Shown here: positions 45,361 through 56,920 of the stretch, piece by piece | Position numbering within the stretch: position 1 is the first letter of the stretch | How the letters are laid out: the number at the start of each line of letters is the position of its first letter | NCBI RefSeq assembly: GCF_047511655.1 | Contig: NC_133402.1 | Span: forward strand, 60,392,951-60,456,950 | Direction: 5' to 3' | Source: Castor canadensis | Taxonomy: Eukaryota; Chordata; Mammalia; Rodentia; Castoridae | Length of the DNA stretch: 64,000 bases | Position numbers and translations under genes: made by a program | Notes under the pieces: generated by a model | Seen by the model: the letters and a program-made list of their open reading frames with translations, nothing else | Database searches by the model: none | What the model was told of the DNA's origin: nothing

Positions 45361-47270
45361 TCGTTCTAAAATATGAAACGTAAGAAAGAATGTGCTTTTG
45401 TGATAGAAATGTGCTCTGTTCTTGCCTCACAAAGGCTATGGAGATTCCATAGGATCATCTGTAAGAGCCCTAAAAGAAGGCCAACCCTTTTATTGAGTCC
45501 GTCTTTGTCCTAGGCCTCTGCACCATTTCAGCTTGTTCTAAGTGGCCTATGAACAGTTTTGCACTGCAAGCTTCAGTTAACCATGGAGGCCTCAGCCCCT
45601 GTGGATGCAGGATTTCCACATGAGGCTGACACTTGCAGTCCCACTTGGAAGGAGCTGACTAGGTGCTGACACTATTGTTTCCAAGGGCAATGGTGACCTC
45701 TCTCTATAGTCTCAAGGCCTGATGGGCCAGTGGCTAGGCCATGTTAGAAATAGCTCTTAAGTGTAATGATGGGATTCAGTTTCCAGAGAAGCTAAAGGAG
45801 TGATGATGAGACCCACTGTGCATTTGACCTTTGGCCAGTGTCATTGCATTAGCTGATGTTATGGTGGGCTGGTAGTCATTGTGAAAAGTTGGGTAGGCAA
45901 TACTGCCTTTAATGGCCAATTTTTGCCTTCAGGAAATCAATCAGAGGGAAAATTATGGTTTAGAATTACTAAGATTTCTTCTTTGCATTTATTTGTTCTT
46001 CCCAGGGCTGAATAGCTATTAGTAGTCCTTCTTGGTGCCAGAGAAAAGAAATGACCGCTGAGGATGTGGGGTCTTAATACTGTTAAATGAAATGCTTATA
46101 GGATAAATAGTGCCTCTGATTGGGAGGGATCTTGAAGAGCTTCAGTGCTCTAGAGGCTGGAGAGAGATGAGATGAGGGGCCTTGTAAAAGAGTATTCAGT
46201 TATTTTAAAGATGAGTTGGCATCTTTTAATTCCTCACCAGATAATGAAATATCTATTTGAGCCTGAGGCTGTTGTATCATTTCTGGTATAGTCAACAAAA
46301 TTTATTCAATAATCATTTATTGAGTGCTCCTCCATGCTTGCCCTGAGCTTGGGGCTAGAGACACATGGAAGAGTGAGCCACAGCAGCAGCTGTCCTTGGG
46401 GAGATCCTCATTTTGGGGGAGGATTGTAGGGTACAGACTTGTTGGTGGAGGTGTGGCCTAAGCCAGGCTTCCCAGGTGGGAGTAGTGCTTAATGAGCAAG
46501 CAGTTCTTCTAGATTCTGAGATCACAACATATAGCTGCAGGGTACAGTCCAGGCCAAAGCCATAACTATTGAGGGCTGGATGGACCAGGCCTTCTTGATC
46601 AATAGGCAGTAGAGTGGAGCCAGCAGGATAAGAGATACAGATTCTAGCCCAGCTCTGTTTCAGACCTGTGGATTTCAGCAGGCATCCTGGCCCCCTGCAA
46701 AATTCAGTCACTAGCAGTCTCTGAATCCCTGACCACAGGTGCTCAAGATGGGCAGGGAGTCTGGATCTGCAGAGGCTTCTTGGGAAAAAAAAAAAGGGTT
46801 TTCTGGGGGTAAGGATTCACAAGTTGGTGATTCCTCATTTATTCTTCTGGGCATCCTAGAAGCATCTCAGTCTTCTGCACTTTCCCCAGGCAGCAGGCAG
46901 AGGCTACTTGTAAGAAATAATGAGGCTATTATGAGCCTCCCTTTGAGTGTCCTAATCCTCTGTAAGTTCTCATCAAGTAGAGAGGAGAAAGCAGGCTGTG
47001 GGTCCAGCTCTGTCACTTGCTGAAAGCCTCACCTGGCTTCTTAGAGTTTTGTTTAATTCATTGTCAAAATGAGAATAAATCCAAGTTGTTCAAAGTCTTG
47101 GGAGATTGCAAGAGATCATGTGTGAATAAATGCCCTTTCAGAGGCCAGCCCACTGCTAATTCAGTAAATTGTGGTCAGAGACATTGACAATGCCATGCTG
47201 GTTCTCACAGTGCGGGAGCTGCACGGTGAGGAATGCCAGTTGAAGAGAGGGAGGACCATTGCTTGGTCCT
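45361..47270. other. Intronic DNA, mostly unique
   Basis: 46290-46380 resembles an inverted L2 tail (AATAATCATTTATTGAGTGC). The remainder shows nothing recognisable. Confidence -1.
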
Positions 47271-47279
47271 GCCTGGCCC

Positions 47280-47330
47280 ACAGCTGACTCTCAGTATTTA
47301 TTGAATGAATGAATAAATGAATGAAAAATC
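47280..47330 (+). mobile_element. L2 3' terminus
   Basis: CAGTATTTATTGAATGAATG followed by further GAAT units, the usual L2 3' end and its tail repeat. Confidence -1.
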
Positions 47331-48886
47331 AGAACTTCCCTTTAGGATTTTTTGGTTAGGATTTTTTCTGTATATTTGTCTGTGTGGTTAGAAATAAATG
47401 CTATTTCATTCTATTTTGAAAAAAAAATGGATTCCTATAGAGTTTTCTAAATGAGCGAGGTGTTGGATAATTGGGCCCTTTATCAGGCTAGTGGGAAAAG
47501 GAATTCTTCTTCAGTACTCATTGTGAGCTGGTCTCTGAAGGTTTTCCTGCTAGGTGCTTGGGTGAGGCCGAAAAGCAGGGATAATCTTTCTTCAGGGCTG
47601 CATCCTTTGTGGGCTCTGGCACTGATGCTCTGCCATGAACCAGCGCCTGATTTCTGCCAGGTTTCCTTTTCCTTTTCCTTTTCTTTTTCTTACCGAGGAG
47701 TCATATCTGCACGACTGGGTGTGTTCTGTGGAATCATTTGCCTGAGAAGCAGAGCAGATGTCTGGTCTTCCCAAGCACCAAATTTCAGCCTCATTAGTGT
47801 TAGTGGCTGACTCAGTTTAGTGATCAGAGCTTACAAACCTCCGAGGGCTTGGATATGTGGGGTCCAAGGAAGAAAGAAGGCTCATCTGTCAGTACGGCTG
47901 TAAGAGGTAGATCTGTCTGAGTTAAAGGCAAGGTATAGGGAAGAGTGGGTATGTGGGGAGACAAAAGACTTGTTCTCAGGAGCAAAGAGCCATCAGCTGG
48001 TCTGCCCATCTGAGATTAGGTGTGGGACAGAGGGCAGCTGGGGACTTGGGTTTTGCATGCTGCCTAGGTGAGCAAAAATGGCACTTGCAGGAATATGGTA
48101 TTGCCCACCCTGGCAGGTTTCTGGAAAAGTATGGGTGGGGCACATGGCTTTGTCAAAAGGTAGAGTTTGGCTTAAAATTTGTGAAGTCCTGGGACTTGGT
48201 ATAGAAGCTGCTGGATTATCCATGACAACTGGTCTTTGTTTTACTGTCCCAAATTATAGATTCTGCTGTTCAACTCAAGCCCAAGGTGTTTTAGGTCAGA
48301 AGGAAAGTGACTTTGAGATAACCCTTGTGGGAAGACCTTGAAATATCAAGGTGAAGCTGCAGGCTTTTGAGTCACAAGATGACACTATCTGTCCTGTGAG
48401 AACCAGCTGTGGAATGGGGCCCATGGGGTGAGGACTAAAATCTCTTGTCCCCTGGACTCCACCAAGACATGTCCACATTTCAGCCATAAGATCTGCTCTC
48501 TGTGGTCCAAGATATGTGGTTGTTTTTCCTGTTCCAGAGAGCAGTGCACCAAGGCTAATTTAGACCACTTCCTCTGGTTCTCAAAGGTCATCATGTGACC
48601 TTTGAGTGCCTCACCAAGGGGAGATGGGGTGTCATGGAGAAACAGCAACCTTCTTCAGGGAGCTGTATGGTGCAGATTTATACTCTCACTAAGTATTTTA
48701 CAGCGTGTGTCAAACTGAGTAAATTGAAATTGGGTAGGAAGGTTTTTAACCAATTCATCAGTCCAAGTAAATCCCTGTTAAGAGGTAGAAATGAGCTCTT
48801 ATTGGGATAATAGCTATAGGAAAACAAAGTGCAATAATATTCTTCTCTTTCCAAATTATATATGAAATCAATGTCTGGTTCTCAGC
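47330..48886. other. Unique intronic DNA
   Basis: A short (TTTTCC)n run at 47662-47692. No gene seen. Confidence -1.
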
Positions 48887-48900
48887 TAAAAAGCCTAGTG

Positions 48901-49345
48901 TGAGGGGTGAGGATAGGTAAGACACCTAAAAAATTAGCTAGCATTTGTTGCCCTTAACGCAGAGAAACTAAAGCAGATACCTTAAAGCAACTGAGGCCAA
49001 TAGGAAAAGGGGAACAGGTACTAGAGAAAAGGTTAGATCAAAAAGAATTAACCTAGAAGGTAACACACACGCACAGGAAATCAATGTGAGTCAATACCCT
49101 GTATAGCTATCCTTATCTCAACTAGCAAAAACCCTTGTCCCTTCCTGTTATTGCTTATACTCTCTCTACAACAAAATTAGAAATAAGGGCAAAATAGTTT
49201 CTGCTGGGTATTGAGGGGGTGGGGGGGAGAGGGAGGGGGTGGAGTGGGTGGTAAGGGAGGGGGTGGGGGCAGGGGGGAGAAATGAACCAAGCCTTGTATG
49301 CACATATGAATAATAAGAGAAAAAAAACATAAAAAAAATAAAAAA
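48901..49345 (+). mobile_element. Young 5'-truncated L1 insertion (3' UTR only)
   Basis: Target-site duplications TAAAAAGCCTAGTG (48887-48900) and TAAAAAGCCTGGTG (49346-49359) differ at one base. The body is the same L1 3' UTR as at 29637-30083 but in + orientation, with the G-rich tract at 49213-49278 and an A-rich tail from about 49318. The target fits the L1 endonuclease preference (TTTT/A on the opposite strand). No ORF. Confidence -1.
49213..49278 (+). repeat. G-rich polypurine-like tract in the L1 3' UTR
   Basis: Several runs of four or more G separated by T or A. It could form G-quadruplexes in the CLSTN2 sense strand. The equivalent tract at 29677-29740 is on the minus strand. Confidence -1.
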
Positions 49346-49359
49346 TAAAAAGCCTGGTG

Positions 49360-50805
49360 TCTTGTGCTATAATATATTCTGGAAGCTCAGGCCCGAGGCT
49401 CTTGGCATGCAGCAGTCACTGACCCTGCACAGAGGTCCAGGAAATTCATCTTAGAGGGGCTTCAGTTGGATGTGAAGTGGTATGGCCATGATAGCAGTGG
49501 TCTAAGGGGAGGCGAGGTGGAGGGCTACCTCCCTAAGCACCTCACATAATTCTGGGGTATCTGTGCAAAGCAGCTGTGTGTTTCCTTTTGTAAACAGGAC
49601 ACTGAAGCTCTGAGTGAGGAAGTGCATTCTGAAATGTCTCACAGCTGGTTAGAGATGGAGTTGGGAGTGTTAATGTCTAGCCCTGGGCTTCACTGCGTGG
49701 CTATCTTCTTGGAACCCTGATGAGGGGTGGGACAAGCAGGTACCACCTCAGGAAGTGGGGTGAGAGGTGGGCTGAGGTGCCAAGCAGCACCTTGGGCAGG
49801 TGGAGCTGGATGAGTCCCTGAATGGTGGGGAAGGTGGCGGGGTTGGGGGCAAAGGAGTGGGGGGAAGGCTGCAGGCTCTGTTCCTAGGCCAGAGAACCCA
49901 TCTCTTATGGGCCCACTGTCTCCCCAGTACGGGCCACAGTAGGTGCTTATGAAGTGTGAGTGAAGGAGTGAATATTGTCATTCCTTTACTACAAATATTA
50001 AATAGGATTATGGTTAGAAGTCATTCATCTTAATCAAGGCTGAGAGACCAATGAAGACATCACAAAATAAGATTCAGGAGATCTTTGTCCAAACTAAGAT
50101 CCTTATGGTGTCTGACCCTTAGACACATGTGGAGGAAGTTGTTAAATGCTTTGGGCTTTAAAAAACCCAAGTCCATGAAGACAGGGACCAGGACTTGGTC
50201 ACAGTGTGTCCCTGCATGGAGGCTAGGCCTTCACCATGGGACTCACAGAGGGCATGGCCAGTGAACGAATGAGCTAATGAATGGACACGTTTCTGCAGAG
50301 ACTGCCCTAGTGTTCTGTGTGGAGACCTTTCTCTTTGTCTCTGAGGAGACAGCTGAGCCCACAAGAGCCTCCATGATAGTCAGCCCTCACTGCATTCTTC
50401 CAACATGCCTGGCACTGTGCAGAGGACTTGTGAATGACTCTTTACTTCCCATAACGCTCATGACAGTCATGAACTGGGGACTAGGACAGAGGGACTTTTC
50501 GAGAGAGGGAGTTCAAATCAAAGACTGAAAAATACAACTGTGACCCCTATGGATGCCTCGTGGCTGAGCACAAATCATGGATGTTTCAGAATCTGTCCAA
50601 GACTTTGTCACCAAATGCTTTTGTGGTACAGTCATAACTGGCCAACTTACCTGCAAGTTTTAGGCAGAGCTATGCTGCTGCCCTAGGGGGTCAGGAGCCT
50701 CCTCAGCTCCCTCACTGATGCACCCTGCACTCTGGGCCCACAAAGTGACCTGAGCTTTTCCAGAATGGACAGAACCATTTACTGTTGCACAACTCTGAAT
50801 ATTAA
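49360..50805. other. Intronic DNA, mostly unique
   Basis: 49570-49700 is MIR-like on the minus strand. 49930-49975 and 50165-50285 look like L2 3' tails on the + strand (CATGAAGACAGGGACCAGG). No gene seen. Confidence -1.
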
Positions 50806-50809
50806 GGTG

Positions 50810-51060
50810 AGAATTACTCACATCTGCCACTTATGGAAACAGCTGCTGTGCACAAGGCACTGGGCCAGGTGTTGCACATATGGAGCCTCATGGAATCAGT
50901 AAAACAGTGTAGGAAGTAGCTACAGACTCTCAGTACACAGATATGGGATACTGAGGCTCAGGGGGCTTAAAGAACTTGTCCAAGACCATGCAGCCAATAG
51001 GTGGTAGAGTAAGGATTCAAATGGAGTCCCTCCTTTCCCCACTGTGCCCAGAGTGTACCC
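50810..51060 (-). mobile_element. MIR SINE, minus strand, nearly full length
   Basis: GTGCACAAGGCACTGGGCCAG, ATACTGAGGCTCAGGGGGC, TCCAAGACCATGCAGCCAAT and AAGGATTCAAATGGAGTC run in inverted MIR order. Confidence -1.
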
Positions 51061-51207
51061 AGCTAAGGATAACTGGGTCAGAAGAATGACTAGCTGTCTT
51101 CAGTCCTGGCTTCTGTGCAGTTGGGGCTGTGGCCTGGGTCAGATTGTTTCATCTTTCTATGTCTCTTCTTCCATATCTGCAGTATAAGGCTGTTAAATGT
51201 GCCAAGG

Positions 51208-51276
51208 GGGCTGGGGAGTGGCTCAAGTGGTAGAGCACCTGCCTAGCAAGTGTTAGGTGCTGCACAAAAAAAAGAA
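51208..51276 (+). mobile_element. Short ID-like SINE with perfect target-site duplication
   Basis: GCTGGGGAGTGGCTCAAGTG and GCCTAGCAAG are the tRNA-Ala-derived ID head; the B-box part is missing and an A8 tail follows. GTGCCAAGG flanks it exactly at 51199-51207 and 51277-51285. It looks recent. Confidence -1.
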
Positions 51277-51294
51277 GTGCCAAGGGTTTGTATG

Positions 51295-51473
51295 TCTCCT
51301 TTTCTTCCTTCCTTCCTTCCTTCCTTCCTTCCTTCCTTCCTTCCTTCCTTCCTTCCTTCCTCCCTTCCTTCCTTCCTTTCTTTCCTCTTTTCCTCTCTCC
51401 CTCCCTTCCTATCTCCCTCCCCCCCTTCCTTCCTTCCTTCCTCCCTTCCTTCCTTCTTCTCTCTTTCTCTTTC
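51295..51473 (+). repeat. (CCTT)n polypyrimidine tract
   Basis: Pure pyrimidine from 51295 to 51410, one A, then pyrimidine again to 51473, mostly CCTT units. Long open frames of Leu-Pro-Ser and Lys-Glu-Gly across it are repeat artefacts. Confidence -1.
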
Positions 51474-51478
51474 ATTCC

Positions 51479-51797
51479 TTTTTTTTTTTTTTGCAGTACT
51501 GGGGTTTGAACTCAGGGCCTTGCAAGTGCTCTACCACTTGAGCTACTCCCCAGTCCCTTTTACTTTATTTTTCAAATAGTGTTTTGTATTTTTGCCTGGG
51601 GCAAGCATGGACTGAGATCCTCCCATTTACACCTCTGGCATAGCTGAGATAACATGTGTGTACTACCATACCCAGCTTCATTGGTTGAGATGGGGTCTTG
51701 ATAATTTTTAACCTGGATTGACCTTGAACTTGTGAACCTCCTGATCTCTGCCTCCCACATAGCTGGGATCACAGATGTGAACCACCATGTCTGGTCA
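51479..51797 (-). mobile_element. ID/B1-dimer composite SINE, minus strand
   Basis: Poly-T, then TACTGGGGTTTGAACTCAGG and CTCTACCACTTGAGCTACTC (ID unit), then two B1-like blocks ending GTGAACCACCATGTCTGGTC. It is the inverse of the composite at 14718. Confidence -1.
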
Positions 51798-53640
51798 AAG
51801 GTTGATTTCCTATGGCTGTGTATGTACTGCTACTTGTGTACTGGTGTGTATGTGTGTGCATGGCAAATTTGCAAGTGCATGGCAAATCTGAAACCTTCCA
51901 GCTTTCCTGGTAATCATACTTCCTAGAAGGCAAATATTCAGCCTGCTCCTTTGGAGACCTCTGGTAATGAAATGCACACCCCTCCATGTGTTTCCTTCTG
52001 CTCTAGCCAGTTACCACCTGTACTTGGGGTCTGGGGAGGACAAAAGCCACTCTACATGCAATGGCAATCAGTGGGGGAGAAAAAACAAAATCTCAAACCC
52101 TACAGGTTTGAGCTCTAACATGTGATTTGCAGGTGAGAACAATGGTATAACTTCTGCTGTTTCCTCCTGGGTTCCCAGTACCTCAACTGATCTCTTATCC
52201 CCACCATGTCCCTTCCAGAAGTACCAGGCCGCACTTCTGAGCCCCGCAGGCAAGCTGACTACAGGTTTGAATAGGATGGAAGAGGCAGTAAATGAGGAGT
52301 GGACAGGAGCAGGGAGAAGGATGAGGCCACAGAGAAAGCAGTAGCTCTTGATGGTAGAGCACCATGAGTAGGGGCATCCTTTGGCTGGCCCCACTGGGCT
52401 GTGGCCTCACAGACCTGAGCCTCACCACACTGTCCTCTGTCCTTTTTTCTCCTAGAATCCCAGATTAGCTTGAGTGAAGTGAGGGTATTAGCCACAAACT
52501 GTGACAGCTAGTGTGGATTTTTCACCTATGCCTTTTTTATCTTTACCAGTGAATCTCCAAGGAACCTTCTAGAGTAAGTGTTTTGGCATGTGTTAATGTG
52601 TTTGGCATCAGATTAACTGATTTTTGCCAGGTATATTCTAATTCCCATACCTTGCAGACTTTCAGGGACCCTTATTGCTTTGTGACTAATTGCCAGATCT
52701 GTGTGGCTTGGAAATTGGGGGTGGAGTGGAGAGTGACCCAACCAAGTGGCCTGGACATTGCAGGAAAGCTGCTGCCTGACACAGAGCAGAATGCATTTGC
52801 TTCTGCATACTGGCCAAGGCAGAGGTCATCCACATTATTTCTTATTCTTTACCTGCTGAGAAAAATACAGCTTTAAAATCAAGGCTATTTTCCCATGTTC
52901 TCTGCTCAGTGTGTTCTTAATATTTCCCTTGCTGGCCTGTTTCTGTGACACATGGTATCATGGGAGGGAATTGGTGACAGTAGAAGGGGGCTAGCTCTGA
53001 GAAGGCCCACCAAATAGCAGCATCTGCTACTGGGGAACTTGGAGTCAAGTACAAACATCAGAGGAAGGGCTTATGCAAAGTAGAAGGAGGAACAAAAGGG
53101 ACATTTTGTCTTAACACAAGCAGGAGGTGAAATAAAGCAAGGCTCCTGAGCTCATTTCCTTAGTAAACCAGAAAATTTGTGAGTCTAACAAAACCAAGCA
53201 CCTGCTATTGCCAGGTGCTATGTGAGGCCTTTCCCAGGCGTGTGATGAGGAGACTTTTCTCATGGGATCTCCATGAGCTTGTTTTGAAATGTTGCCAAGG
53301 GGATAATAACTCCATCCTCACTAAAAACTCCCCAAGAGCTGTGCATGGGCAAAGGCAATCAGAAGAAAAAGCAGGTGAAGTTCACGAGGAGAGACTCAGG
53401 TTTGGCTTAGTTTTACTCTTTCTTCACATAGAAAAAGAAAACAGAAAAGACAAGTGAGATGACCGTTAAGTTTTAAAAACACAAAATGCTGTGCAAGAGG
53501 ATAAGTTTGATGTACCTATGAGTAGTACCTACACAGTCATATCTGTGTAAACACTGAATATTGAGCTAATCAAAGTATAACATTATTGGCTCTACTCAGG
53601 GTGGCATGTGTATGCATGTGTGTGTCTAGGGAATGGAGGC
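51798..53640. other. Unique intronic DNA
   Basis: A small (TG) patch at 51835-51862. No gene or repeat of note. Confidence -1.
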
Positions 53641-54017
53641 GTGTTAGTCAGCTTTCTGTCACTGTGGCAAAATACCTGAGTCATCAACTTTAAAAGGAAG
53701 AGAGATTTATTTTGCCTCATGGTTTCAGAGGTCTAGTTCATGGCCAGTTGGCTCCATTGCTGTTGAGTGTGGTGAGGCAGAACATCATGGTGGGGACCAC
53801 ATGCCAGGACGGAGCAAAGTCGCTCACCTCATAGCAGTGAAGAAGCAAAAGAGAAAGAGGGAAGGGAATGAGGCCCCAGTGTCCACGGGCGCACCCCCAT
53901 GCCCTAACTTCCTCTGACTAGGCCCTACCTATGGTTCCCAATAGCATCAGAAGCTGGAAAATAGGCTTTTGGTTATATGAAGTTTTGGGAGACACTTAAG
54001 ATACAAACCACAACAGT
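53641..54017 (-). mobile_element. Rodent-type MaLR (MT/ORR1-like) solo LTR, minus strand, complete
   Basis: The + strand starts GTGTTAGTCAGCTTTCTGTC and ends ACAAACCACAACA, the inverse of an LTR that begins TGTTGTGGTTTG and ends GCTGACTAACAC. Internal words (GGCCCTACCTATGG, CACCTCATAGCAGTGAAGAAG) keep the order. It appears less diverged than the MLT1 copies. Matching 5-bp target duplications were not found. Confidence -1.
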
Positions 54018-54849
54018 AGAGGAGAAAGAAGAAGGATCAAACTCTCACCTTCCAAAGTAGAAAGCTAATAAGGCCTAGCAGTGAAAATCCAGGGAGCAAT
54101 ACAAGCGTGTTATTTAGTGATAGGAAGGTAAAGAGAGAATCAGCTAACACAGCTCCAAACAGTTGCCTCTGAGAAGTAGAAAATGGAGCAGACGGGTGGT
54201 TTTTTTTTAACAAGCCCTGTAAAACTACTTGGCTTTTTCAACTATGTGCACATATAGCCTTGATAAAAAGTAACTGCAAATATTGTAATAGGAGGAAAAT
54301 AATCAAAATGGACATACGATCCCTTGTATCATGGTTCCTTTGTCATGCCCATGCTAGTGGCAGCAGGCTAGAGAACTGTGAGCCCCTGACCCCTCTGGCT
54401 TCTGAGGCCTATGCATATCAGAGTGGCCTCCAACCCACCCTAAAGGGCCAGAGTGCCAGGCTGGTCCGTGTTGACTGTGGGTTCCCTACCTTTCTACCTG
54501 GCCATCTCTGCATTCTCAGAAAGCAGAGCCTTTAATGCTCTTTAATGTGTGGAATGCATCCAAGGTGAATGGGGGAAATTCTGTTGTCATTTGGTTTTAC
54601 ATTTCCTTGTTTACAGAACTCAGCAGAACTTTGATCCATTTCTTGGCAGACTAGGTTCCTACACAGAACTGAAGAGGCTTCTTGCTTGGCTCTCTGAGCA
54701 CTTCTTTTTGGTGTTTGAAATAAAAGAGAATGCTGGAGGAGGTGAATTCGAGTATGTATAGTTGATATATGGTAAGAACCTTTGTAAATGCTACAACGTA
54801 CCCCAACCCAACACAACATCAAAAAAATTGAGAAGAGCTCTTTACCTAT
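54018..54849. other. Unique intronic DNA
   Basis: T9 run at 54202. No gene or repeat of note. Confidence -1.
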
Positions 54850-55745
54850 CACCATCTTTAACCAGCATTTATGTCCCCAAATTAAACTCTCTTATCTCCA
54901 TCCCCTGCCCACTCAGTGTTCCTCATCTCAGTAAATGGCACTTACATTCATCCATTTGTTCAACCTATACCGCATTCGTCTTTAACTATTCTGTTTCTTT
55001 TGCTCCACATCCCATTTTCCAGGACACCCCGTGAATTCTATTTCTAAATCCATCCAGTACCCACCTACTTCTCTACCTGCTTTCTTACAATGCAGGGATG
55101 CCTGTGTGGAAAGGCCCACATCACCACACTCATCCAGGCCACTGTCATCAACTCAGCTGGATGACTGCACTGGCCTCCTGACAGCCTCCCTGCCACTACC
55201 TGAGCCCCTGTAATTGGGAAATGCAGGTCTTAAAACTCTAGTGCTTCTCCAGGCCCCTGAGAGTAGAAGCTGTACTCCTCACATGATGTAGTGCCAACTT
55301 TCTGTATGATGAGCCTATCTCTCGGCTTCATTTCCATCAATCTCTCCCCAGCCTCTTCTGCCTCATTCCCACCATTCTTCCTACAGTTCCTTGACAAGGT
55401 CAAGTTTGCTGTGCCTTAGGCCTTGCATTTGATGTTCCCTGCTAGATCGACGCTTCTCCCAGATAGCTGCCTGTCTTGTTCCTTTACTTCAGGTCCTTTA
55501 CTTCAGGTCTCTGCTTAAATGTAAGTCCATTAGATGATGATGATATGTGAAAATGGGACCTCCTTCCCTGCACATCTCTGTCTGTCCCTTTTTCCTGTTT
55601 CTGTATTATAGTATTTATCTTCCCTTCTAGACTATAATCTCTACAGAACAACTGCCATTTTGATCCTGATTCATTCACAGCTCCAGAACAGTGTCACCAC
55701 AGAGTGGATTCTTAGTAGACATTTGTTGACTGTCCCAATGAATGC
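54850..55745 (+). mobile_element. L2 3' region
   Basis: Words of the L2 3' half in order: CTGGCCTCCTGACAGCCTCC, GGCCTTGCATTTGATGTTCCC, AGGTCTCTGCTTAAATGTAAG, TAGACTATAATCTCTACAG, ending TTAGTAGACATTTGTTGACTG. A 13-base direct duplication (CCTTTACTTCAGGTC) lies at about 55480-55507. No open frame survives. Confidence -1.
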
Positions 55746-56489
55746 ATTGTGCACTGATTGTGAGAAGAGCACTTCCAGGTACTTCCAGAGGCTTGGGACT
55801 TGGGATTTGATACACCCAAGGAGAGTTAGGTGACCATGGAGAGAGTGGTCATGCTGGAATTTTCGTGGAGATAGTCCACTGCCTTCTTACTTCCCCCTTG
55901 GAACACTTGTCTAGACAGCTGGAATAAATGGTGTGTGGTATTATGGGATATAGGGCAGAGAATGGGGCAGAGAATTCTCTGGAGTCAGGAATTTTATGTG
56001 TGGGTTTGATTGGGCGAATCAAAGCTAGCTCTGTCTATGGCTCATCTGCACATATTTGGGTTTTACTGATGTGTCTCAGAGGTGTCATCTCTTTTCTCTC
56101 ACCTTTTCAGAAATGTCATTCTCTCAACTGACTTTTTGAGAAGATTTAGCTAGTGCACATGGGAAGTAATGCAGCCCCCCCCACTTCCAAATTATCCTCT
56201 TTGTGAAAATGTAGTGATATTTAACAAATTATTTTGAGCATCTCTGCATTCTTTGATCTGCTCTAGGCTGTGAGGAATCAGGTGACACTTCAGGCCTTGG
56301 TTTGTTTGTGCCTCTTCACGGGCTGGGCTGGAGAGAACCACATGAAAGAGCTCAGGTCTGCTTGGGGTACTGATGTTCTTTGCACTGTTGGCTCTCTCTG
56401 CACAACTTCTTTCATTGTTTATACTTCAGGATGGCTACATCAAGCCTCCATTACTTTGATTTTCTTCGACAAATGTAATGCCAGACAGT
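55746..56489. other. Unique intronic DNA
   Basis: A C9-type run at 56175. No gene seen. Confidence -1.
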
Positions 56490-56720
56490 AATTAAATGTC
56501 AATGACTATTCCTGCCAGTTCAATTTTCTGGCTCTATCTAATTAGAATTAAATGGTAAGAGAAGTTAGGCAGACTAAATCAAAAGAACAAAAAGGGTTCA
56601 AGCTTCCAAACTGTGTCCCTGCATTTGCGAAATCAATTTCAATTAGCTGCCTCAAGCCTTTTGGCTGCTTTGTGAAGCAAGATGGTTGCCTTTCTAGAGA
56701 AAATTTTTGCTCTTCTCAGC
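56490..56720. other. Candidate conserved noncoding block
   Basis: AT-rich non-repetitive sequence with TAATTAGAATTAAATGG (56538) and TTTCAATTAGCTGCCTC (56636), homeodomain-type cores in a balanced, non-transposon context. By appearance only. Confidence -1.
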
Positions 56721-56837
56721 TATACAGTGACTTTGGGTCTCCCCATGGTCTTGAGAGCTTCTATCTCCTTTGGGTTCATGTTGCAAGGTAAAGAAGTGCT
56801 TCCATTCTGAGATAAGAGGGTAAGAAGGTGATTCTGG

Positions 56838-56920
56838 TTTTTTTTTTTTGGTGGTACTGGGATTTGAACTCAGGGACTTGCCCTTGCAAGACAGATGCTC
56901 TACCACTGAACCCCAGCTCT
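56838..56920 (-). mobile_element. ID-like SINE, minus strand
   Basis: T12 tail, GGTGGTACTGGGATTTGAAC and GATGCTCTACCACTGAACCC, the inverse of the ID unit. Confidence -1.

Noticed and set aside
51208..51276. tRNA-like sequence (A-box-like GTGGCTCAAGTGGTAGAGC)
   Set aside because: It belongs to an ID SINE with an A tail and target-site duplication; the B box is missing and no cloverleaf is completed. The other ID copies are likewise SINEs, not tRNA genes.
51149..51579. Long Leu-Pro-Ser or Lys-Glu-Gly open frames
   Set aside because: Translation of the (CCTT)n microsatellite, not protein-coding.
53641..54017. Possible exon or gene fragment because of higher GC and long frames nearby
   Set aside because: The end sequences and internal words fit a solo MaLR LTR; no splice sites or protein similarity.
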